From Parvibaculum sp. (GTDB taxonomy: Bacteria; Pseudomonadota; Alphaproteobacteria; Parvibaculales; Parvibaculaceae): a stretch of DNA of 64,000 bases. How positions within the stretch are numbered: position 1 is the first letter of the stretch; each line of letters opens with the position of its first letter. The notes beneath the pieces are model-generated. The model ran no database searches. It was not told the origin of the DNA and worked only from the letters and a program-made list of their open reading frames with translations. The stretch spans positions 1,981,501 to 2,045,500 of the forward strand of contig NZ_JAHBYN010000001.1 of assembly GCF_019635935.1 (NCBI RefSeq). The letters run 5' to 3'. Both the position numbers and the translations under genes were made by a program. This document shows positions 26,819 to 36,342 of the stretch, piece after piece.

Positions 26819-27725
26819 CGCCGCCCATCGCCGTCGCCGCCAGCCCGGCCTCCTCGCGGATCCAGTTGCGGAAGGCCTGTACCTTGGGCTTGGCGGCGCT
26901 GCGCTCGGGATAGACCAGCCAGTAGCTCTCCTCGTCCGGCGTTTCGATGTCGAAGAGGCGGATGAGGCGCCCTTCGGCGAGGTCGGCCATGGCGAGCGTG
27001 TCGTTGGCGAGCGCGACGCCCTGGCCGCCGGCGGCTGCCTGCAGCGCCAGCGATGCCTCGATGAAGAGCGGACCCTTCGCCGCCCAGCGCGGGTTCTTGA
27101 CGCCCGCCGCTTCGAGCCAGTTCTGCCAGTGCTGCATGGTTTCCTCATGCAGCAGCGGATAGTTTTTGAGGTCTTCCGGTTTGCGGATCGGTTTCTTCGG
27201 ATCGAGCAGCGACGGCGCGCAGACCGGATAATTGGTCGCCTCGAAAAGCTTTTCGGCGATCGCATCCGGCCAGTGCCCAAGCCCGTAGCGCACGCCGATA
27301 TCGACATCCGACCGTTCGAAGTCGACGACCTCGGAAGATGGCAGCAGCCGTAGCTCGATGTCGGGATGGGCGCGATAGAACTTTCCGAGGCGAAGCACCA
27401 GCCAGCGCGCCGCGAAGGAAGGCTCGACCGAAACGGTCAAGGCGGCGCTGTCGCGGGCGCCGGCCTGCGCCCAGCCCTCGCCGATCTGGTCGAAGGCGGC
27501 AGTCAGCACCGGCAGCAGCCGCGCGCCGCGCTCGGTCAGCTCGACCGCCCGGCCGGTGCGGTGAAAAAGTCCGGCGCCAAGCTCTTCCTCCAGCGCCCGA
27601 ATCTGGTGGCTGACCGCCGCATGGGTGACGCCGAGTTCGTCGGCGGCGCGCGAAAAACTGCCATGCCGCGCCGCCGCCTCGAAGGCGCGCAAGGCTTTCA
27701 GCGAAGGCAGGCGGCGGCTGGCCAT
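26784..27725 (-). CDS. LysR family regulator, GcvA-like
   Basis: 313 residues. A winged HTH occupies 1-65: LPSLKALRAFEAAARHGSF, then AADELGVTHAAVSHQI, then FHRTGRAVELT; this N-terminal wording is the GcvA/AmpR subgroup. The substrate-binding domain follows. It is divergent from the small gene at 27826, so it could regulate that or the dienelactone hydrolase beyond. The C terminus overlaps the DUF255 gene. Effector unknown. Confidence 0.9.
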   Translation of the reverse strand: MASRRLPSLKALRAFEAAARHGSFSRAADELGVTHAAVSHQIRALEEELGAGLFHRTGRAVELTERGARLLPVLTAAFDQIGEGWAQAGARDSAALTVSVEPSFAARWLVLRLGKFYRAHPDIELRLLPSSEVVDFERSDVDIGVRYGLGHWPDAIAEKLFEATNYPVCAPSLLDPKKPIRKPEDLKNYPLLHEETMQHWQNWLEAAGVKNPRWAAKGPLFIEASLALQAAAGGQGVALANDTLAMADLAEGRLIRLFDIETPDEESYWLVYPERSAAKPKVQAFRNWIREEAGLAATAMGGVTPRGRGRVQR

Positions 27726-27825
27726 ATGTTAGTTTTTCTAACTTCTGCGTTGCAAAAAGATCGTTTGTGAAAGCCCGTATAAAGCCTCATATCTCCGTCA
27801 CACACTAGACCAAACGGTGAATAAA

Positions 27826-27996
27826 ATGAACATCCTTGCCACCTATGCCACGAGCTATGTCGCCGCCTGCGACCTGGCCCTGTCCGCGCGCAGCGAACAG
27901 ACGGCCGGCAAGCACAGCGACGAAGCCGCGAACGACCGCGGTTTCCGCAAGCTCTTCTCCTTCGGCCCCCGCGCCGCGTCCCCCAAGGCCGCCTGA
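27826..27996 (+). CDS. Small hypothetical protein, 56 residues
   Basis: An ATG at 27826 with GGTGA five bases upstream opens a 56-residue frame: MNILATYATSYVAACDLALS at the start, then a hydrophilic His/Lys/Glu middle (SEQTAGKHSDE) and GFRKLFSFG. It starts 100 bases from the divergent LysR gene, the usual place for a LysR target. No domain recognised. Low certainty because short frames arise by chance in GC-rich DNA, but the ribosome site and residue composition favour it over the overlapping frames. Confidence 0.45.
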   Translation: MNILATYATSYVAACDLALSARSEQTAGKHSDEAANDRGFRKLFSFGPRAASPKAA

Positions 27997-28098
27997 AGAA
28001 GTCCGCCTGAAAAAGTGCCGCCTCCGCTCGATTTGACCGGGAAGGGCCGTTAGAGTTCCGCATCTGACATCCCCCTGTCGAAGACGAAGGAGGCCGGC

Positions 28099-28791
28099 AT
28101 GAGCGGCGAGACGATCACGATACCGGGCAAGGACGGCGCATTTACGGGCTATCTGGCGAAGCCCTCGACCGGCAAAGGCCCCGGCATCGTCGTCATCCAG
28201 GAAATTTTCGGCGTCAACAAGGTGATGCGCGACCTCTGCGACTGGCTCGCCGGGGAAGGCTATGTCGCGCTCTGCCCCGACCTCTTCTGGCGCATCGAAC
28301 CCGGCATCGACATTACGGACCAGACCGAAGCCGAGTGGAAAAAGGCCTTCGACCTCTTCGGCAAGTTCGATGTCGACAAGGGCGTCAAGGACATCGCCTC
28401 GACGATCGCGACGCTGCGGCCGCTTTCCACGGGCAAGGTTGGCGCCGTCGGCTACTGCCTCGGCGGCCAGCTTGCCTATCTCACCGCCTGCCACACCGAT
28501 GCCGATGCGAGCGTCGGCTATTACGGCGTCAACATCCAGAACCGGCTTGCCGACGCGAAGGGCATCAAGGCGCCGCTGATGCTGCATATCGCCGGCAAGG
28601 ACGAGTTCGTGCCGCCGGAAGCGCAGGAGGCGGTCGTCGCGGGCTTGCGCGACAATCCCCATGTGACGATCCACCGCTATCCGGAAATGGACCATGCCTT
28701 CGCCCGTCCGGGCGGCGCGCATTACGACAAGAAGACGGCCGACGAGGCCAACGACCGCACGCTGAAATTCTTCGCGCGTCATCTGGGGTGA
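28099..28791 (+). CDS. Dienelactone hydrolase family protein
   Basis: 230 residues, alpha/beta-hydrolase. The nucleophile is Cys120 in GYCLGG, with Asp168 (AGKDEF) and His199 (EMDHAF) completing the Cys-Asp-His triad of dienelactone hydrolases; the VVIQEIFG loop is also typical. True DLH opens dienelactones in chloroaromatic breakdown, but many homologues act on other esters. AAGGAGG precedes the ATG by eight bases. Co-directional with LysE, quinone oxidoreductase and GFA genes downstream. Confidence 0.9.
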   Translation: MSGETITIPGKDGAFTGYLAKPSTGKGPGIVVIQEIFGVNKVMRDLCDWLAGEGYVALCPDLFWRIEPGIDITDQTEAEWKKAFDLFGKFDVDKGVKDIASTIATLRPLSTGKVGAVGYCLGGQLAYLTACHTDADASVGYYGVNIQNRLADAKGIKAPLMLHIAGKDEFVPPEAQEAVVAGLRDNPHVTIHRYPEMDHAFARPGGAHYDKKTADEANDRTLKFFARHLG

Positions 28792-28817
28792 TGCGGTTCG
28801 CATGAGGCGCGCGCGCG

Positions 28818-29444
28818 ATGTCTCTTGAACTTTATCTGGGCTTCATCGCCGCCACGCTGATCCTCTGCGTGATACCGGGGCCGGTGGTGACCTATCTCGT
28901 TGCCTGCGGCATCCGCCAGGGACCGCGCGCCGCGATGGCCGGGCTTGCCGGCACGACATCGGCGCTGCTCGTTCACATGGCGCTGGTGCTGGCGGGACTT
29001 GCGCCGCTGCTCGCCGCGATCGGGCCCTGGGGCGAGGCGCTGAAACTCGTTGGCGCGGGCTATCTCGTCTGGATCGGCATTTCCGCCTGGCGCGCGCCTT
29101 ACGAAGACCCCGACCTGCCATCCCCCCCCACACGACAGGCAACAAGCGCCGCGACGCTCTACCGGCGCGGTTTCCTGATTTCGGTGACGAACCCGAAATC
29201 GCTCGCCTTCTATGCCGCATTCTTCCCGCAATTCGTCAGCGCATCGGCGCCCGCCGCGCCGCAGCTCGTCTTGCTGGCCACGACCTTCATCGTCGTCGGC
29301 ACGATTTCGGATGGCGCATTCGGTCTGGCCGCCGGCAAGCTCGCGCCTTACCTCAAGGGCGCGCGGGCACAGACGATCCGCAACCGCATCACGGGCTCCG
29401 TGCTTGTCGGCGCCGGCATCGGCCTCGCACTCGCCCGCAAATAA
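28818..29444 (+). CDS. LysE family translocator
   Basis: 208 residues, six hydrophobic helices. The start SLELYLGFIAATLILCVIPG and the GPRAAMAGLAGTTSALL and FLISVTNPKSLAFYAAFFPQ segments are hallmarks of LysE/RhtB exporters of amino acids or homoserine lactones. It is 27 bases after the dienelactone hydrolase stop. Substrate not predictable. Confidence 0.92.
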   Translation: MSLELYLGFIAATLILCVIPGPVVTYLVACGIRQGPRAAMAGLAGTTSALLVHMALVLAGLAPLLAAIGPWGEALKLVGAGYLVWIGISAWRAPYEDPDLPSPPTRQATSAATLYRRGFLISVTNPKSLAFYAAFFPQFVSASAPAAPQLVLLATTFIVVGTISDGAFGLAAGKLAPYLKGARAQTIRNRITGSVLVGAGIGLALARK

Positions 29445-29478
29445 TTCGACAACCGGATAAGAGAAAAGGCGCATCCAC

Positions 29479-30462
29479 ATGCAGAAGATCAAGGCGATCC
29501 GTATCGAGAAGACCGGCGGACCGGAGACGATGGCGTTGCGCGAGGTCGAACTCGCGGGGCCCAAACCCGGCGAGGTGCAGGTGCGCGCCAAAGCCATCGG
29601 CATCAACTTCATCGACACCTATCACCGCTCCGGCCTCTATCCGGTGGCGCTGCCGTCGGGCATCGGCATGGAAGCGGCGGGCACCGTCGAGGCGGTCGGC
29701 GACGGCGTGACACATCTGAAAGCGGGCGACCGCGTTGCCTATGCCTCGGGGCCGATCGGCGCTTACGCGGAAATGCACAACGTCAATGCCGGCACGGTCG
29801 CAAAAATTCCGGCCGGCGTTTCGGACGAAGCCGCCGCCGCGATGATGCTGAAAGGCATGACCGCGCAGTTCCTGTTGCGCCAGACCTTCCGCGTCGAGAA
29901 GGGCCAGACGATCCTCTGGCATGCGGCGGCCGGCGGCGTCGGCCTGATCGCCTGCCAATGGGCAAAACATCTCGGCGCCACCGTGATCGGCACGACGAGC
30001 TCGGCGGAAAAGGCCGCCCTCGCCCGCGCCCATGGTTGCGACCACGTGATCGACTACACGACGGAAGACGTGGCGGCGCGCGTCAAGGAAATCACCGGCG
30101 GCAGGAAAGTGCCTGTCGTCTATGACGGCGTCGGCAAGGCGACCTTCATGGGCTCGCTCGACAGCCTGGCGCCGCTCGGCCTGCTCGTTTCCTTCGGCAA
30201 TGCGTCCGGGCCGGTGACGGGCGTCGATCTCGGCATCCTGGCGCAGAAAGGATCGCTCTTCGTGACACGCCCGACCATGTTTCATTACATGGCAAAAACG
30301 CCGACCGCCTTTCAGGAAATGGCCGCCGAACTTTTCGACGTCGTCGCGAAAGGCGCGGTGAAGATCGAAGTCAATCAGCGTTACGCGCTGGGCGAGGCCG
30401 CGAAGGCGCATATGGATCTCGAGGCGCGCAAGACGACGGGCGCGAGCGTGCTTGTGCCGTGA
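29479..30462 (+). CDS. Quinone oxidoreductase (zinc-independent MDR family)
   Basis: 327 residues. GroES-like N domain with FIDTYHRSGLYPV and GMEAAGTVEAVG; the Rossmann motif is AAAGGVGLIACQWAK, then GTTSSAEKAALARAHGCDHVI. No structural-zinc cysteine cluster is evident, as expected for NADPH:quinone reductases (QorA-like). It reduces quinones or alkenals with NADPH. It is 34 bases after the LysE gene and ten bases before the GFA gene. Confidence 0.92.
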   Translation: MQKIKAIRIEKTGGPETMALREVELAGPKPGEVQVRAKAIGINFIDTYHRSGLYPVALPSGIGMEAAGTVEAVGDGVTHLKAGDRVAYASGPIGAYAEMHNVNAGTVAKIPAGVSDEAAAAMMLKGMTAQFLLRQTFRVEKGQTILWHAAAGGVGLIACQWAKHLGATVIGTTSSAEKAALARAHGCDHVIDYTTEDVAARVKEITGGRKVPVVYDGVGKATFMGSLDSLAPLGLLVSFGNASGPVTGVDLGILAQKGSLFVTRPTMFHYMAKTPTAFQEMAAELFDVVAKGAVKIEVNQRYALGEAAKAHMDLEARKTTGASVLVP

Positions 30463-30472
30463 GGACAACCGC

Positions 30473-30886
30473 ATGATCGAGGGAAGCTGTCTCTGCGGCG
30501 CGGTGCGCTTCCGGGCCATGCGGATGAGCGGCATCGTCAGCTGTCATTGTTCGATGTGCCGCAAGGCGGCGGGCGGTGCGGCGGGCGCCTTCTTCGTCGC
30601 CTTGCGCGACGAGGTGACATGGCAGGGCGAGGAACATCTTTCCAGCTACAAAAGTTCGCCGGAACTCGTGCGCGCCTTCTGTTCGCGCTGTGGCACCGCG
30701 ATGACCGGCGCCAATCTGATCGAACCCGACGAGACGATCATCCTCGCGGCCAACGCGCTCGACGGCGACATCACGGCGCGCATCGTCGCGCATGAGCATG
30801 CCGGTTCGAAAGCCTCATGGGCGGACAATGACGACGCGCCGCATTTCGACGGGCCGTTTCCCGGCTGGGAAAATTTGCGGCCCTAG
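30473..30886 (+). CDS. GFA (glutathione-dependent formaldehyde-activating-like) zinc protein
   Basis: 137 residues. Zinc-binding cysteines appear as GSCLCGA, SCHCSMCRK and FCSRCGT, the pattern of the Gfa/CENP-V fold. The start at 30473 has GAGGA upstream. Members bind zinc and often thiol adducts; a specific activity is not proven for most. Last gene of the rightward run 28.1-30.9 kb. Its stop touches that of the convergent PAS-type gene. Confidence 0.88.
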   Translation: MIEGSCLCGAVRFRAMRMSGIVSCHCSMCRKAAGGAAGAFFVALRDEVTWQGEEHLSSYKSSPELVRAFCSRCGTAMTGANLIEPDETIILAANALDGDITARIVAHEHAGSKASWADNDDAPHFDGPFPGWENLRP

Positions 30887-31576
30887 CTACTTCCCGAGCC
30901 CGCGCGAGGCGGCCGGCACGCCGAAGCCGGTATCGATGAAGGTTGCGCGGTGGAGCGTCTGGATGCGGTCGAACACGACATCGACATTCCATTCGGCAAT
31001 CTGCTCGCAAGGTACGACCGTGCCAATGATGCGTTCGCGGCCATCGCCATTCTCGCTGTCAGCGGCAATCGGCAGCGTCATGAATTCGCAGGCAAAGGGT
31101 TTGCCCGGCCGCGCATAGACGTCGCGGATCATCACGATGCCGCAGGGCTGCTCGTGCAGCACGCGAAGCCGCGCCCGGTCGATTTCCGTTTCGGCATGTT
31201 CGGCCGGTCCGAAAACGTTGTAGCCGGTGAAATCGAGACCGCTGGCCTCGACAAGCGCGCTGCCATAGATGCGGAAGACGAGCGACTTCTCGTCTTCCCA
31301 GCTCAGGTAACGGATATAGGGGAGAAGCTCGACCAGCGCCCGGAGGCTGACCTCGCTCGAGGTCGGCATCGGCTTGTCGCCGCGCGCCTCAAGCCACCAG
31401 GCGTAGAGCTGGCGGCCGATATTGGAGAGCGGCAATCCGCCGATCTCGACCGGCACATGATCGATCGGACCGGCAAGGCGCGCCTTCACCGTCTCGATCG
31501 AGGACCACTGCATCAGCGGCTGCACCCAGGTCGGACGCTTGTCCGCCGGACCGTCCCCGCCCTCGCCAATCGTCAT
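30887..31576 (-). CDS. PAS_5 domain protein
   Basis: 229 residues from ATG 31576 (an upstream ATG at 31624 is also in frame). The central LPLSNIGRQLYAWW, LLPYIRYLSW and VFRIYGSALVEASGLDFTGY segments match the alphaproteobacterial PAS_5/DUF1457 family. These are small PAS-like sensors of unknown ligand; no output domain follows. It lies downstream of rho on the same strand, past a hairpin. Confidence 0.8.
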   Translation of the reverse strand: MTIGEGGDGPADKRPTWVQPLMQWSSIETVKARLAGPIDHVPVEIGGLPLSNIGRQLYAWWLEARGDKPMPTSSEVSLRALVELLPYIRYLSWEDEKSLVFRIYGSALVEASGLDFTGYNVFGPAEHAETEIDRARLRVLHEQPCGIVMIRDVYARPGKPFACEFMTLPIAADSENGDGRERIIGTVVPCEQIAEWNVDVVFDRIQTLHRATFIDTGFGVPAASRGLGK

Positions 31577-31624
31577 GCGCACCCCCGCCGACAACAAACC
31601 GTCCGTTCTGCCCGCCGCATACAA

Positions 31625-31650
31625 CCCGGCACACGCATCGCGATGCCGGG
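31625..31650 (-). terminator. Possible terminator after rho
   Basis: CCCGGCA (31625-31631) and TGCCGGG (31644-31650) form a seven-base stem with a 12-base loop, 29 bases after the rho stop on its strand. Only TTGT follows, so termination may be weak and read-through into the PAS gene is likely. Confidence 0.4.
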
Positions 31651-31678
31651 CGCCTGGGCAGAATAGCAGTTTTCCGGA

Positions 31679-32944
<1,266 letters not shown>

Positions 32945-33262
32945 AGGCTTGGGTGGTCTTTCGTTGGGAGTTGCCGCGATGGGGCCTCTGACGGGCCGGA
33001 CGGAAGCGGAACTTTGAAGGGGTGGGATGTCGTTCGGATGACGGTCTTGCAAGGGAATGGGAAAGCGGGCCTTCGCTCTTTCCGCCATCGCACAAGGAGG
33101 GCCGCCTTTGCGGGCTTTGAGCCTTGTGCACGGTCTTCTGGCCGTCGCCGGGTAAGGGCCTCGGCCGGGAAAGGACTTGAAAGAAGGCCGCCGGAAGAAA
33201 TCCGGCTTGGGACCGATATAAGGCCAGGCGGCGGAAATTTCAAACGAAATTGGTGTCCACCG
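32945..33262. other. Rho leader region without a gene
   Basis: 318 bases between hemJ and rho on the minus strand. I see no supported ORF and no strong terminator. The rho gene of other bacteria is autogenously attenuated in its leader; the length here leaves room for that, but no specific structure can be claimed. The part next to rho is rich in AAAG/CCCAAG. Confidence 0.45.
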
Positions 33263-33706
33263 TCAAAACGGCTTCGCGACGGCCAGCAGCACGATGAAAA
33301 TCACCAGAAGCGGCGGCGCCTCGTTGACGATCCGGTAGAAGCGGGCGTCGCGGCGGTTTTCGTCGCGCTCGAAGTCCTTGCGCCAGCGCGAAAAGGCCCC
33401 GTGCAGGCCCGACATGATAAGGATCAGCACCAGCTTCACCTGCATCCACAAGTCCCAGAGGAGCCCCGGATTGAGGGCCAGCATCGCGATGCCGAAGACG
33501 AAGGTCGCGATCATCGCCGGGTTGACGATGCCCCGGAGCAGCCGCCGCTCCATGATCTTGAAGGTCTCCGACTTCTCGGAGCCCGGCGCGCTCTCGGCGT
33601 GATAGACGAAAAGCCGCGGCAGATAGGCCATGCCGGCCATCCAGAAGATCACCGAGATGATGTGCAGCGCCTTGATCCAGACGTAATAGCCCGCGAGGAA
33701 GTCCAT
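33263..33706 (-). CDS. hemJ: Protoporphyrinogen oxidase HemJ
   Basis: 147 residues from ATG 33706. Four membrane helices, with WIKALHIISVIFWMAGMAYL, conserved His and a central basic loop RRLLRGIVNPAM, as in TIGR00701 HemJ. It oxidises protoporphyrinogen IX in the inner membrane. Its ATG shares one base with the hemH stop (TGATG), so the two are translationally coupled. It follows hemE-hemH in pathway order on the same strand. Confidence 0.93.
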   Translation of the reverse strand: MDFLAGYYVWIKALHIISVIFWMAGMAYLPRLFVYHAESAPGSEKSETFKIMERRLLRGIVNPAMIATFVFGIAMLALNPGLLWDLWMQVKLVLILIMSGLHGAFSRWRKDFERDENRRDARFYRIVNEAPPLLVIFIVLLAVAKPF

Positions 33707-34743
33707 CAGCTCACCGTTTGAAGCGCGAGTTTCGCCGTGCAGGGATAGCCCGCCGCCTCCTCCGGGCAAAGAATTTCGGGCGCCGTCCGCACCGCCCGCA
33801 CAAGCCCGGCGAGCCCGGCGATGAAATCGGGATGGACGCCGAGCGCCGGCACGCGGCTATAGGCCGGCACGCCGCTTTCCCCGGCGAGTTTCGCATATTC
33901 GATGTCGAGCTCGACCAGCGTTTCGGAATGTTCGGAGACGAAAGCGACCGGCACCACGACAAGCCGCTTGCCCTCGGCGCCGGCGCGTTTGATTTCGGCC
34001 TCGGTCGAGGGCCCGATCCATTCCAGCGGCCCGACGCGGCTCTGGTAGCAGGTGATCCAGTCGAGACCGGGCATGTTCAGACGCGCAACGATCGCCGCGC
34101 AACTCTGCTCGACCTGCGCCTGATAGGGATCGCCGCCGTCGACAATCTTTTTCGGCAGACCATGCGCCGAGAACAGCACCCTGAGATTTTCGCTCGTGCC
34201 CGCCTTCGCCAGCGCCTCGCCGAGCAAGGCCGCATGAGCGGCAACAAACCCCTGCTCGACCGGATAGCAACAAACCGCTTTTGCCGGCATGGCAAGTCCG
34301 GCCGCCTTCGCCGCGCGGTCCCAATCCTTCAGCGAGGACTCGGTCGTCGTTGTTGAGTATTGCGGATAGAGCGGCAGCAGCACGATTTCATCGGCGCCCC
34401 AGGCCTTGATCGCGGCGGCCGCTTCATCGGCAAAGGGATGCCAGTAGCGCATCGCGAGAAACGCACGATAGTCGGACTCGCCATCGGCTAACGCCGCTTC
34501 GAGCGCGCGGCCCTGCGCCTCCGTCAGCGGCACCAGCGGCGAACCGCCGCCGAGCTCGGCATAGATCGCCCGCGCGACCGGCGCCCGGCGTTTCGACACA
34601 AGCTTCGCGATCAGCCAGCGAAAGGGTTGCGGCACGCGAATGATCGCTGGGTCGCTGAACAGGTTGAACAGGAACGGTTCGACCGCTTGCGGGCCATCGG
34701 GACCGCCGAGATTGAAAAGCACAATGGCGACCTTGCGCGTCAT
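33706..34743 (-). CDS. hemH: Ferrochelatase
   Basis: 345 residues from ATG 34743. It inserts ferrous iron into protoporphyrin IX. LFNLGGPD, AMRYWHPF, LLPLYPQYSTTT and FSAHGLPKK (metal-binding His) and VAFVSEHSETLVELD are diagnostic. An in-frame upstream extension lacks family similarity. The ATG overlaps the hemE stop (ATGA) and the stop overlaps hemJ, giving a tight hemE-hemH-hemJ unit. Confidence 0.97.
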   Translation of the reverse strand: MTRKVAIVLFNLGGPDGPQAVEPFLFNLFSDPAIIRVPQPFRWLIAKLVSKRRAPVARAIYAELGGGSPLVPLTEAQGRALEAALADGESDYRAFLAMRYWHPFADEAAAAIKAWGADEIVLLPLYPQYSTTTTESSLKDWDRAAKAAGLAMPAKAVCCYPVEQGFVAAHAALLGEALAKAGTSENLRVLFSAHGLPKKIVDGGDPYQAQVEQSCAAIVARLNMPGLDWITCYQSRVGPLEWIGPSTEAEIKRAGAEGKRLVVVPVAFVSEHSETLVELDIEYAKLAGESGVPAYSRVPALGVHPDFIAGLAGLVRAVRTAPEILCPEEAAGYPCTAKLALQTVS

Positions 34744-35792
34744 ACCCGCCAGCCTCGCACGATCTCGACAAGCTCCGCCACATGTTCGGGCGGCGTTTGC
34801 GGCACGATGCCGTGCCCGAGATTGAAAATGAACGGGCCTTTGCCGAGCGTATCGAGAATGGCAAGCGCTTGGCGCCTCATTTCCGGCCCGCCGGCGACCA
34901 GCAGCAGCGGATCGAGATTGCCCTGAAGGCAACCGAGGCTTTGAAGGTTGTCGCGCGCCCAGCCCGGCGACATCGCGGTGTCGAGACTTAAAGCATCGAG
35001 CTTCGTCGCGCGGAAATATTGCGCGGTCATCGGCCCGGCGCCGCGCGGGAAACCGATCACCGGCAGATCGGGAAAGCGCGCCTTCAAGGCGACACGGATT
35101 TCGAGCATCGGCTTCAGCGCGAAACGCTCGAAGGAAAGCTCGGGCAGCGAACCCGCCCAGGTATCGAAAAGCTGCACGACCTCGACGCCCGCCTCGACCT
35201 GCGCCGAGAGATGCTCGATTGTCGCCGCAACAAGCAGATCGATCAGCTTCTGGAATTCATCCGGCGCGCGATAGGCCCAGGCCTTGGCGGCGGCCTGATC
35301 CGGCGAACCGCGCCCGCCCACCATGTAGGTCGCGACCGTCCAGGGCGCGCCGGCAAAGCCGATCAGCGTCGTCTCTGCCGGCAGACTGATCCGCAAGCGC
35401 CGCACCGTCTCATAGACCGGCTGCAGCTTCTCGCGGATCACCGCGACAGGCTTCAGCGCCGCGATCCCGTCAGCATGCGTGATCGGCTCCAGCACCGGCC
35501 CCTCGCCTTCCTTGAAGGCAACGGGCTGACCGAGCGCATCCGGCACGACCAGAATGTCGGAAAAGAGGATCGACGCATCGAAGCCGTAGCGGCGGATCGG
35601 CTGCAAGGTCACTTCCTCGGCGAAGTCGGGCGTGTAGCAGAGATCGAGGAAACCGCCGGCCTCCGCTCGCACCTTCCGGTACTCGGGCAGATAGCGCCCG
35701 GCCTGCCGCATCAGCCAGACCGGCACACGGTCGACGGGTTGACGCTTCAGCGCCTTCAGAAGCCGTTTCTCCGCGGCGTTCGCGCTTGTCAC
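34740..35792 (-). CDS. hemE: Uroporphyrinogen decarboxylase
   Basis: 350 residues starting at GTG 35792; TAGGAG lies about ten bases upstream. PVWLMRQAGRYLPEYR and LFSDILVVPDALG are the UroD signatures, and GFPRGAGP is near the C-terminal third. It makes coproporphyrinogen III. First gene of the leftward haem unit; the 550-base region on its other side is the proposed replication origin, as next to hemE in Caulobacter. Confidence 0.97.
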   Translation of the reverse strand: MTSANAAEKRLLKALKRQPVDRVPVWLMRQAGRYLPEYRKVRAEAGGFLDLCYTPDFAEEVTLQPIRRYGFDASILFSDILVVPDALGQPVAFKEGEGPVLEPITHADGIAALKPVAVIREKLQPVYETVRRLRISLPAETTLIGFAGAPWTVATYMVGGRGSPDQAAAKAWAYRAPDEFQKLIDLLVAATIEHLSAQVEAGVEVVQLFDTWAGSLPELSFERFALKPMLEIRVALKARFPDLPVIGFPRGAGPMTAQYFRATKLDALSLDTAMSPGWARDNLQSLGCLQGNLDPLLLVAGGPEMRRQALAILDTLGKGPFIFNLGHGIVPQTPPEHVAELVEIVRGWRV

Positions 35793-36342
35793 CCGCTTTT
35801 TCTCCTACGATTCAAGAATCTTAAAAATAGTGGATAGTGAAGGATAGCTGTGAATGCCGGGGATCAAATATCCGCGCCGTCTTGTCCACAGATACGCGCA
35901 TGCCCTGTCGGCGGATCGTCGCCCGCGCCCTTCATGCCATAGCTTGTGACAAATTACAGCCTGCCAAACAGCCGCGCCATTGCAAGCAACGACATAGGCT
36001 GTGGAGCCATTTCCTTTGCAAGACGTTAACAGCGGGGACAACTCCTGGCGCCTGCGCCGACCGGCCGGTCATACCCGTTTTGCAAAGCCCCGCACCGATT
36101 TTCCGCACCGGCCTATGGAACGGGGGAGCGAAAACGAAACACGGGTATGACCGGGTAGGGCTTGGGCCGAAACCCCCGCTTACCCCCGTTAATCACACTG
36201 TTCCACAGGCAAGTCCGCAACATCGAGCTTTGCCGTTATGCGACTTGCGGAAAAAGAATTGGCGCGCGCCACATGCCCCCGATACCTTTGCCCGCGCGGC
36301 CGCTCCGGCCGCTACGACCTTAAATCCGCGACCAGGGTTTCG
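35793..36342. other. Proposed chromosomal origin (oriC) between hemE and PPSR
   Basis: A 550-base gene-free stretch flanked by divergent hemE and PPSR, the same context as Caulobacter Cori (between hemE and the RP001-type gene, with maf-aroE-coaE-dnaQ-secB following). It is AT-richer than the genes. A DnaA-box-like TTGTCCACA is at 35882-35890 (one mismatch to TTATCCACA), TGTTCCACA is at 36199-36207, and AGTGGATAG is at 35829-35837 (two mismatches). GATTCAAGAATC (35809-35820) holds two GANTC methylation sites. A 14-base inverted repeat lies at 36065-36154. dnaA itself is not in the window. Confidence 0.6.
36065..36154. repeat. 14-base inverted repeat inside the proposed origin
   Basis: CCGGTCATACCCGT (36065-36078) is the exact reverse complement of ACGGGTATGACCGG (36141-36154), with 62 bases between. 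Nearby ACCCCCG is directly repeated at 36172-36178 and 36182-36188. Possible protein-binding or cruciform sites. Confidence 0.7.

Noticed and set aside
30043..30048. CACGTG within the quinone oxidoreductase gene as another parS
   Set aside because: Only the six central bases match; the flanking bases do not fit the parS palindrome.
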